Below, piece by piece: positions 1 through 5,188 of a stretch of 5,188 nucleotides of DNA. Where the stretch lies: NCBI GenBank assembly GCA_003455275.1, contig DMRR01000239.1, positions 1 to 5,188 of the forward strand, written 5' to 3'. The DNA comes from Bacteroidota bacterium (GTDB taxonomy: Bacteria > Bacteroidota > Bacteroidia > Chitinophagales > UBA10324). Under the pieces are notes generated by a model. It was not told the DNA's origin. It ran no database searches and saw only the letters and a program-made list of their open reading frames with translations. Position 1 is the stretch's first letter; each line of letters starts with the position of its first letter. A program made the position numbers and the translations under genes.

Positions 1-251
1 CAATTTTTTATTTTCCTGAAAAAAAAATCCCGATCGATAATTTCCTCGGTGAAAGAAAGTAAGCGCACAGTGATTTTTGATTTCGGATTATAGTAACCTG
101 TACCGATAAACTTTTTTCGGCAATCGAAAACAGAAACTATTTCACCAGGAATAATTCCGCTTTCATTGTTTTGAATTTCATTGTCAAAAATCCAAGGGTG
201 GCCTTGAAAGTTCCGCTCACCTCTCCCCTTCTCTAAAAATATTTTCTTCAT
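1..251 (-). CDS. RlmI-like class I SAM-dependent rRNA (cytosine) methyltransferase, N-terminal PUA part (3' end outside window)
   Basis: An uninterrupted frame from the ATG at 251-249 to the window edge gives 83 complete codons plus two bases. It is short only because the window cuts it. The translation starts MKKIFLEKGRGER and contains GHPWIFDNEI (residues 17-26), PGEIVSVFD (35-43) and GTGYYNPKSKITVRLLS (50-66). These match the N-terminal PUA domain of the RlmI/COG1092 family, which methylates cytosine C5 in 23S rRNA (position 1962 in E. coli RlmI) in the cytoplasm. The catalytic Rossmann domain, with its SAM-binding and catalytic residues, would lie beyond position 1 and cannot be checked; full-length members are about 390-400 residues. 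The start is supported because the family motif begins about 16 residues in, as usual. It begins 31 bases after the stop of the helix-hairpin-helix gene, so the two are probably co-transcribed. The AT-rich leader shows no Shine-Dalgarno, which is common in Bacteroidota. The family call is firm; the exact rRNA target is inferred. Confidence 0.88.
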   Translation of the reverse strand, partial: MKKIFLEKGRGERNFQGHPWIFDNEIQNNESGIIPGEIVSVFDCRKKFIGTGYYNPKSKITVRLLSFTEEIIDRDFFFRKIKN

Positions 252-282
252 AATTTATAAAACATAATTTCTGAAAAACTAT

Positions 283-1242
283 TCAATCATTGAATGAAAT
301 ATAGGTTTTAAGCTTTTCAATTTCTGCTGATGTAAACGAATCGGTCTTTTTTAATTCATCTATGGAAGAATAGGCGCCATGTTGTAACCGATAACTGATA
401 ATAATTTTTGCCTGCTTCTGGTTGATATATGGATGCGCATTCAGCTGATCAAAATCAGCAGTATTAATGTTAATTTTTTTGATAGTATAATTTGGAGACA
501 AATTCAGAAAAGACTTAATAGAGTCAAAAGTTTCAGGTTTCATTCCATATACTTCAGAAATTTGTGATACAGAATAAAAACCTCCGAGAGCATTTCTGTA
601 TTTAATAATTTTAGAAGCTAGAAAGGAACCTATACCTTTTAACTGAATCCATTGAATAGAATCTGCGCTATTAATGTCTAAGTAAATTGGATTAATCGGT
701 TTTTGCGAATCAAATTTTTTCTTTTCCCCAAATGAATGATTTGGAATCACTATGTAGTCTTTTAAACGATTAAAATCATTTTCATCAAGCGTATAAATTT
801 TTTTGAAATCAGCGGTTGAAAAAAATTTGCCTCCTTTTGCTCTATAGTTTAAAATGCTTTTAACAACATTTGGTTTTAAACCTAACTTCTGAAAATCAGT
901 TTCAGTTGCAGTATTGGGATCAAACTGAAAAAGCAAACTCACATCAGTTTGAGCAGAATTTACAAGTTCACTTGGTTCTGAGGATTCTTCATTTACATGC
1001 ACTTCAGAAAAATTGTTTTTCTCCTTAACATTTTTTCTCTGAGCATAATACTCGGCCACCTCTTTATTGAATGATGTGATATCAGGTTCAGAATCTCCTT
1101 TAAAAAACAGAAAAATTTTTGATGAAAAAAATAAGAGGAATAATAAGACGCAGAGAAATGTAATTAGCCTTCGTCTGCCATCATGCCCCGGAGTAAAGTA
1201 GCTTTTAAAATTATTTTTAAGTGAGTTGAATAATGTTCGCAT
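283..1242 (-). CDS. Membrane-anchored helix-hairpin-helix (ComEA-like) protein, three HhH modules
   Basis: A complete 319-residue protein, ATG at 1242 to TGA at 285-283. The N-terminus is basic (GRRR, residues 22-25) followed by one hydrophobic segment at about 26-47. By the positive-inside rule this is a signal anchor with the rest in the periplasm. A polar, low-complexity linker (about 48-105) leads to three helix-hairpin-helix modules: 107-167 (FDPNTAT, then GLKPNVVKSILNYR), 187-249 (LDINSAD, then LKGIGSFLASKIIKYR) and 255-317 (ININTAD, then AHPYINQKQAKIIISYR). Only the middle module has the canonical GIG hairpin; as far as I recall, the first and third deviate similarly across Bacteroidota homologues, so this need not mean decay. 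HhH pairs bind DNA backbone without sequence preference, and ComEA is the periplasmic DNA receptor of natural transformation. A DNA-uptake role here is inference from fold and location, and no other competence gene is in the window. It looks more AT-rich than the upstream gene. Its start abuts a terminator, and the rlmI-like gene follows after 31 bases. Confidence 0.88.
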   Translation of the reverse strand: MRTLFNSLKNNFKSYFTPGHDGRRRLITFLCVLLFLLFFSSKIFLFFKGDSEPDITSFNKEVAEYYAQRKNVKEKNNFSEVHVNEESSEPSELVNSAQTDVSLLFQFDPNTATETDFQKLGLKPNVVKSILNYRAKGGKFFSTADFKKIYTLDENDFNRLKDYIVIPNHSFGEKKKFDSQKPINPIYLDINSADSIQWIQLKGIGSFLASKIIKYRNALGGFYSVSQISEVYGMKPETFDSIKSFLNLSPNYTIKKININTADFDQLNAHPYINQKQAKIIISYRLQHGAYSSIDELKKTDSFTSAEIEKLKTYISFND

Positions 1243-1276
1243 AAAAAAAGCTCTCCGGGAAATCCCGGAGAGCTTT
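1243..1276 (-). terminator. Strong intrinsic terminator after the surface-protein gene
   Basis: On the minus strand a perfect 14-base inverted repeat (AAAGCTCTCCGGGA paired with TCCCGGAGAGCTTT, two bases between) forms a GC-rich hairpin. Its 3' side runs into seven consecutive T residues (1249-1243). It begins 21 bases after the stop codon of the surface-protein gene and so should end that transcript. In the opposite direction there are only three T residues after the stem and no plus-strand gene, so it is best read as a minus-strand terminator. The U-tract ends at the base directly before the ATG of the helix-hairpin-helix gene. Confidence 0.93.
1251..1256 (-). promoter_or_regulatory. Shine-Dalgarno-like GGAGAG inside the terminator stem, before the helix-hairpin-helix gene
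   Basis: On the minus strand GGAGAG (1256-1251) lies eight bases (CTTTTTTT) before the ATG at 1242, good spacing for a ribosome binding site. It forms part of the 3' arm of the terminator hairpin, so it would be base-paired in any transcript containing the full hairpin. Bacteroidota depend little on Shine-Dalgarno pairing, so the match may be a by-product of the stem sequence. Confidence 0.35.
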
Positions 1277-1297
1277 AGGTTACATTTAAAATAAATG

Positions 1298-4200
1298 TTA
1301 CTTAGTAATTACAATTTTCTGATAAGAAACAAAATCACCTCGTCTGATACAAACAGTATAAAGTCCGTCTTCAGCATTTGGCAAATGAATAACGGTATTT
1401 AGTTTTCCTTCATCGAGTGAGAACTGATTTGAATAAACTTCCTGTCCAAGTACATTGAGAATTTGTACTGAAGCTGGGTCATTCAAAAAGTCATATGCTT
1501 CCAGATTGAGATTAAAGTTTCCATCATTTGGGTTCGGGAATAAAACAACATCTACCATTTGACTAACTACTTCATCAGGCATTTCTTCTAATCTGCAACC
1601 TGCAACACTAATATGAGTTAAAGGAGTAAATCGAAGAGTTCCGCATGAATCAGTTATTGCCAAACGATAGCCACCTGTAACGGTTACAAGATAAGTCATA
1701 TTGGTTGCTCCGTTAATTGGTGTTGTACCATGAACCCACTGATAGTTAAGGTTCGGATCATTTACATCAGATCCAAGTAAAACTGTTCCACCTGTACATG
1801 CACCAATAGTCAGGTGTGGGTTCGGGAAATTAATAAGTAGGTACATGACTGAATCTTTTGAATAACATCCTCCTCCCAAAGTATCAGTTACCCTAACCTT
1901 GTATTTATAGTTTCCGGAATAAATCGGAGTGTATGTATTCCCAACAATGCCTGGAAGTAATACAGTGTTTCTTCTCCATTTATAGGTATAACCAGGATCA
2001 TACGGTGTGCTCAAAGTAATAGGTTGATTAAAGCAAGCATTCACTTGAGGTCCGGATGGAGTGATATCAGCAACCGGATATTCAACAACAGTGGTCTCAG
2101 TATCATTAATGCAACCAAATAATGAATAGACAATATCATAAGGTCCGCCTACACCTGCTACTGATGGATTAAATATGTTTCCACTTACGCCAGGTCCGCT
2201 GAAAGTACCTCCTGCGGTTACAGGAGTTAATGTAACTGAAGTAACAGTTGGGCAATATCTTGCATTCAATGTTCCAAATGCAGGATTAACAGGCCCAAGA
2301 TCGGTTAATTCAATAGTCGTGATACCAGGTGAAAAATAACCATCTAGTTGAAGGTAGTAAGTATTTCCCGGAGTTAAGCAGTTGTATTCGAAATAAGAAG
2401 AAAACAATACTCCGTTGTGCAAAATGTAATCAGGGTCATCATCATTCGCAATGAGCAATGTTGCAAGGCCACTATTAATATCATTGCAATTTGATGCTTC
2501 ATAAAGAGCTAACTGCGTATCGAATCCCGGAGACTGAACTGCAATTCTACCCGAAGGAGGAGCAACAATTGTAAACCACAATGTATTGTTAAGATCAGGA
2601 TTGCACCAGGAATTGACACAATCAAATCCACTTGGGGCTGGCTCACCAACATCTACTGTTGCTTGCAAAGTATTGTATGGGCCATTACTTCCAACACTTA
2701 GCGGAAGAGCACCGCAAGGTCCATCGTTAGGAGGCGGAGGTGGAACATCATAAACACAAATTGTAAAACCAGTTGTAGCTGGTAATTGAAATCCTGCATC
2801 GTAAACCCTGATATAATAGGTTTGACCAACAGTTAATCCAGAAACGATTTGTGATTCAGTTGAGCCGCCACCAAAAGAATTATTTATGCAGGCAATATTA
2901 TTTCCTCCACATGCATCAAGCACTTCGTAAACAGGGTCAAAACTTGCAGAGCCTGTAACCTCTACAATTGCACTTGCACTTGTTGCTACCCATTTATACC
3001 AAACATCATCTTCAGCATATGCAAAAAATGCACATGATGGTCCGGTTTGAATTATTGCACCAGCAACATCTCCACTCGTTGGATTACAAGTGGCATTTTG
3101 AGTAATTAAAATAGCACTATCGCAAACATCATTGCTTACTGTAATAGGTGGGTTTGGTGCGCATACATAAGTAATGTAATCATTCTTTCCGCTACCGCAT
3201 GGATAACCTGTAAAAGTACTTGGGGCAATAAAATATACCCATGTACCTGCCGCCAGATATCCAGTCAAACCAATCGAGTCACACTCATTGAATGATAGAA
3301 CTAAATCAGTAAATGTGCTAATACCAGCGCAATCAGCTGTAGTAGGCGCACCTGCAAATGGTCCGATATACCCCATGAGTCCAGGGAAGGAAGTTTTTGC
3401 TGTCATTGTATAAATTCCAGGAGTAGAAACTGTGAAAAGGAACCAATCTGTATCTCTGATAAAGCCATCGGCCCATGCTGATCCGCAAATAGTGTCACCA
3501 CAATTTATTGGTTGATAAAATTCAGTTCCGGCTGCCATATTACATCCACCATTTACATCATCGCCGCATGCTTCTCCCTCAGGTACATAGCTTGGCGAAC
3601 AGGTTATGCAAGGCGCCGAACAGGTTACACTCATTTCAAAGGAACCAGTATCTGCTGGTCCAAAACCATTGACTAAAATATAATAGTTAACTCCTACCTG
3701 GCTTGAAAAGAAAGTTTGTGATTGGAGGCCACAGAAGTCATCGTTTCCATTAACGCATGTTAGGCTGCCGCAGCTTCCTGAATAAACATTAATTTTTGAA
3801 TCATAAAAAGTGTTGTTACAAAGAGAAAGTGTAACAATTGATCCATCACCAACCATTGTATACCAAACACCAGGTGCTACCGGTTGGGTGCCACAAAATC
3901 CAGCAATGTCATTGAGAGCGCCAGTAGTCGTTCCAGTTATTGTATCGCCACAACTAACAGAAATTGCATTGACACAATCGTCGTTTGGAAGAATAGATGG
4001 TGGCGCATCAAATACACATATATCAAATGTTGTGGTAACAGGTGTTCCCAAATACCAATCATAAACACGGATGTAATAAGTACTTCCAGCTGTTAATCCT
4101 CCTAAGGTTTGTGATTCTGTACCACCAGTAAAAGTATTATCAATACAAGAAAGTAGATTTCCACCACATGCATCATACAACTCAACCACAGGATCAAAAC

Positions 4201-5188
4201 TTGAAGATCCGGTGACTTGAATAACTGCAGCCGAGCTGGTAGCAACGAACTTATACCACAAATCATCATCACCATAACCTCCTGTGCAACCAGGTCCTGA
4301 TTGAATAAAAGCTCCGGTAACATCTCCCGTTGTTGGAACGCATGTAGCATTTTGAGTTAATAAAATTGCTCCGCCGCAATCGTCATTTACAACTGTTACA
4401 GGAGGATTAGGAGCGCATACATAGGTCAGATAATTATTATAGCCACTTCCGCACGGATATCCATAAAAGGTAAAAGGAGCAACGAAATATATCCAGGTGC
4501 CTGCACTTAAGTATGCAGTTAAGCTTAATGAGTCACACTCGTTAGAATTAGTAGTTACATCTGTAAAACTGGTGATTGGACATGCGGCATTTGGTCCAAT
4601 ATATCCCATGATAGCCGGGAACTGACTCTTTGCAAATATTGTATAAACGCCAGGTGTAGTTACTGTAAAAGTATACCAGTCTGTATCGCGTGTACCGTTA
4701 TCTGCCCAACCGGTTCCGCAAATTGTATCGCCGCAGTTAATTGGTTCAAAATAAGGGATTGCCATATTGCAGCCTCCATTCACATCTGCACCACAAGCCT
4801 CACCTTCGGCAATTGAAGAAAGAGGGCAATCAAAGCATAAAGTTGTCCAGAGAACTGAATTAACAAATCCGCTAGAATCTGATGCACTGCAGTAGGAAAT
4901 AACTTGAAACTCATAAGTAGTTGCTTCAGTTAATCCGGAAAGAGATAAAGTTGTCATAGGAGCCGGAACAACAGTTGGTGTCGCCCAACTTGAAACAGTG
5001 GGAGGATCAATTGTTCTTTTATATCTCACCGAATATGAGATTGCAGAAGCATCACCTGTCCAGTTGAGATCCGCTGTGCTGGTAGTAATATATGTAACAT
5101 TTAGAGAGGTCGGGAATAAGCAACTTGGAGCCGGCTGAACATTTACAGAATAATCTTCTGATTCTCCAAAGAACGAAGCATTTTCGTT
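1298..5188 (-). CDS. Giant secreted multidomain protein with T9SS type A sorting domain (N-terminus outside window)
   Basis: The frame is open from the window edge at 5188 to the TAA at 1300-1298, giving the last 1296 residues (numbered here from 5188). The GTG at 5029 lies inside a fibronectin domain and is not the start. Domains in order: tail of a GEVED-like domain (GESEDYSVNV, 8-17); fibronectin type III (about 21-116); cysteine-rich composite module copy A (118-397); PPC-like beta-sandwich (402-525); composite copy B (527-817), ending in a PPPPP linker; a diverged PPC-like domain (821-964); an Ig/PKD-like domain with GGTFSGPGVSG (992-1002); two Ig-like domains (about 1040-1120 with YTYKWRR, and 1121-1198 with LNYQWVHG); and the T9SS type A sorting domain (1214-1296; LFPNPNDGNF, then GQEVYS, then DGLYTV, ending in K). 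The sorting domain directs passage through the outer membrane by the type IX system, where it is normally cleaved off, leaving the protein on the surface or released. About 55 cysteines suggest disulfide stabilisation. No catalytic domain is visible. An adhesin or matrix role is inferred, but an enzyme could lie in the missing N-terminus. Confidence 0.93.
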   Translation of the reverse strand, partial: NENASFFGESEDYSVNVQPAPSCLFPTSLNVTYITTSTADLNWTGDASAISYSVRYKRTIDPPTVSSWATPTVVPAPMTTLSLSGLTEATTYEFQVISYCSASDSSGFVNSVLWTTLCFDCPLSSIAEGEACGADVNGGCNMAIPYFEPINCGDTICGTGWADNGTRDTDWYTFTVTTPGVYTIFAKSQFPAIMGYIGPNAACPITSFTDVTTNSNECDSLSLTAYLSAGTWIYFVAPFTFYGYPCGSGYNNYLTYVCAPNPPVTVVNDDCGGAILLTQNATCVPTTGDVTGAFIQSGPGCTGGYGDDDLWYKFVATSSAAVIQVTGSSSFDPVVELYDACGGNLLSCIDNTFTGGTESQTLGGLTAGSTYYIRVYDWYLGTPVTTTFDICVFDAPPSILPNDDCVNAISVSCGDTITGTTTGALNDIAGFCGTQPVAPGVWYTMVGDGSIVTLSLCNNTFYDSKINVYSGSCGSLTCVNGNDDFCGLQSQTFFSSQVGVNYYILVNGFGPADTGSFEMSVTCSAPCITCSPSYVPEGEACGDDVNGGCNMAAGTEFYQPINCGDTICGSAWADGFIRDTDWFLFTVSTPGIYTMTAKTSFPGLMGYIGPFAGAPTTADCAGISTFTDLVLSFNECDSIGLTGYLAAGTWVYFIAPSTFTGYPCGSGKNDYITYVCAPNPPITVSNDVCDSAILITQNATCNPTSGDVAGAIIQTGPSCAFFAYAEDDVWYKWVATSASAIVEVTGSASFDPVYEVLDACGGNNIACINNSFGGGSTESQIVSGLTVGQTYYIRVYDAGFQLPATTGFTICVYDVPPPPPNDGPCGALPLSVGSNGPYNTLQATVDVGEPAPSGFDCVNSWCNPDLNNTLWFTIVAPPSGRIAVQSPGFDTQLALYEASNCNDINSGLATLLIANDDDPDYILHNGVLFSSYFEYNCLTPGNTYYLQLDGYFSPGITTIELTDLGPVNPAFGTLNARYCPTVTSVTLTPVTAGGTFSGPGVSGNIFNPSVAGVGGPYDIVYSLFGCINDTETTVVEYPVADITPSGPQVNACFNQPITLSTPYDPGYTYKWRRNTVLLPGIVGNTYTPIYSGNYKYKVRVTDTLGGGCYSKDSVMYLLINFPNPHLTIGACTGGTVLLGSDVNDPNLNYQWVHGTTPINGATNMTYLVTVTGGYRLAITDSCGTLRFTPLTHISVAGCRLEEMPDEVVSQMVDVVLFPNPNDGNFNLNLEAYDFLNDPASVQILNVLGQEVYSNQFSLDEGKLNTVIHLPNAEDGLYTVCIRRGDFVSYQKIVITK
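1301..1549 (-). other. T9SS type A C-terminal sorting domain (coding segment)
   Basis: The last 83 codons of the surface protein encode the secretion signal read by the type IX machinery. The features seen are VVLFPNPNDGNFNLNL at the start, LNVLGQEVYS in the middle, LPNAEDGLYTVCI near the end, and a terminal basic residue in QKIVITK. This is the usual arrangement and length for the type A family: a short beta-sandwich that targets the cargo to the outer-membrane translocon and is usually removed at the surface. The acidic stretch just before it (LEEMPDEVV) is a plausible exposed linker where cleavage could occur; that is inference. Confidence 0.93.
2738..3610 (-). repeat. Composite cysteine-rich module, copy B (within the surface protein)
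   Basis: This is the second copy of the two-part unit, 291 residues from CITCSPSY to VYDVPP. It carries EGEACGDDVNGGCNMA, PINCGDTICG, IRDTDWFLFTV, GYIGP, NECDS, YPCGSG, QNATC, EDDVWYKWVATSA, ASFDPVYEVLDACGG and TYYIRVYD, in the same order as copy A. It is 11 residues longer, mainly through small insertions: TE after NMAAG, a stretch around TTADCAG that adds one cysteine beyond copy A's pattern, and single residues near AFFAY and GGGS. A PPC-like domain of a different sequence (nucleotides 3614-3985) separates the copies, so they are not directly adjacent. The module ends in a run of five prolines, a likely rigid linker. Confidence 0.85.
3998..4837 (-). repeat. Composite cysteine-rich module, copy A (within the surface protein)
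   Basis: This segment encodes 280 residues, from CFDCPLSS to VFDAPP. It has two parts. The first contains EGEACGADVNGGCNMA, PINCGDTICG, TRDTDWYTFTV, GYIGP, NECDS and YPCGSG. The second is a PPC-like domain with QNATC, DDDLWYKFVATSS, SSFDPVVELYDACGG and TYYIRVYD. Both parts recur in the same order in copy B (2738-3610), and by eye more than half of the aligned residues are identical. Almost all cysteines and the aromatic and acidic positions are kept, while the DNA has diverged at third codon positions. I infer an old duplication of the whole two-part unit maintained by selection on the protein. Confidence 0.85.

Noticed and set aside
1280..1300. AT-rich inverted repeat (ACATTTA / TAAATGT) overlapping the stop codon of the surface-protein gene
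   Set aside because: Only seven A/T-dominated pairs with a three-base loop and no T-tract; too weak next to the strong hairpin to call separately.
3810..4096. Two overlapping plus-strand open frames (84 and 70 codons)
   Set aside because: They lie antisense to a strongly supported coding region with clear PPC-domain motifs, have no recognisable domain and no supporting signals; they are shadows of the minus-strand gene.
4102..4350. Minus-strand open frame of 82 codons in another frame
   Set aside because: It is fully inside copy A of the surface protein, whose main frame shows conserved motifs also present in copy B. The alternative translation is low complexity and resembles nothing I know.
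2738..4837. Possible recent recombination or phase-variable DNA repeat
   Set aside because: The two copies are similar in protein but the DNA differs at many third positions, with shared exact stretches only about 11-12 bases long by eye, so this is an old duplication and unlikely to recombine readily.
5027..5029. GTG as the start of the large gene
   Set aside because: The frame stays open for 53 more codons to the window edge, and those codons encode the first half of the fibronectin type III domain and a GEVED-like tail, so this is an internal valine.
1..5188. CRISPR arrays, tRNAs, insertion sequences or phage genes
   Set aside because: No short regularly spaced repeats, no tRNA-like cloverleaf, no transposase motifs and no terminal inverted repeats were seen; nearly all bases are accounted for by three minus-strand genes and a terminator.

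Overview
The window is from a member of the Bacteroidota, probably a free-living or environmental lineage. Three things support this. The large surface protein ends in a type IX secretion (T9SS) type A sorting domain. The middle gene is the three-module helix-hairpin-helix membrane protein typical of that phylum. No gene has a clear, freely accessible Shine-Dalgarno leader, and the DNA is AT-rich.

All coding sequence is on the minus strand, so the genes read from high to low coordinates. (1) Positions 5188 to 1298 hold the C-terminal 1296 residues of a giant secreted protein; its N-terminus lies outside the window. Its visible order is: end of a GEVED-like domain, one fibronectin type III domain, a cysteine-rich two-part module (copy A), a pre-peptidase C-terminal (PPC)-like domain, a second copy of the two-part module (copy B), another PPC-like domain, three Ig/PKD-like domains and the T9SS sorting domain. 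(2) A strong intrinsic terminator at 1243-1276 follows it. (3) Positions 1242 to 283 hold a complete 319-residue membrane-anchored helix-hairpin-helix (ComEA-like) protein whose start codon touches the terminator U-tract. (4) Thirty-one bases further on, at position 251, starts a gene that runs off the window edge; its 83 visible residues match the N-terminal PUA domain of the RlmI-type 23S rRNA cytosine methyltransferase family.

The helix-hairpin-helix gene and the rlmI-like gene are closely spaced and probably share a transcript. The surface protein is separated from them by the terminator and looks like an independent unit, with no evident functional link. I see no RNA gene, mobile element, CRISPR array or phage gene. 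The window looks like ordinary Bacteroidota chromosome with one elaborate surface protein. I do not see a convincing new multi-gene system. The points most worth a second look are the composite internal duplication in the surface protein and the terminator hairpin that also contains the only ribosome-binding-like sequence of the next gene.
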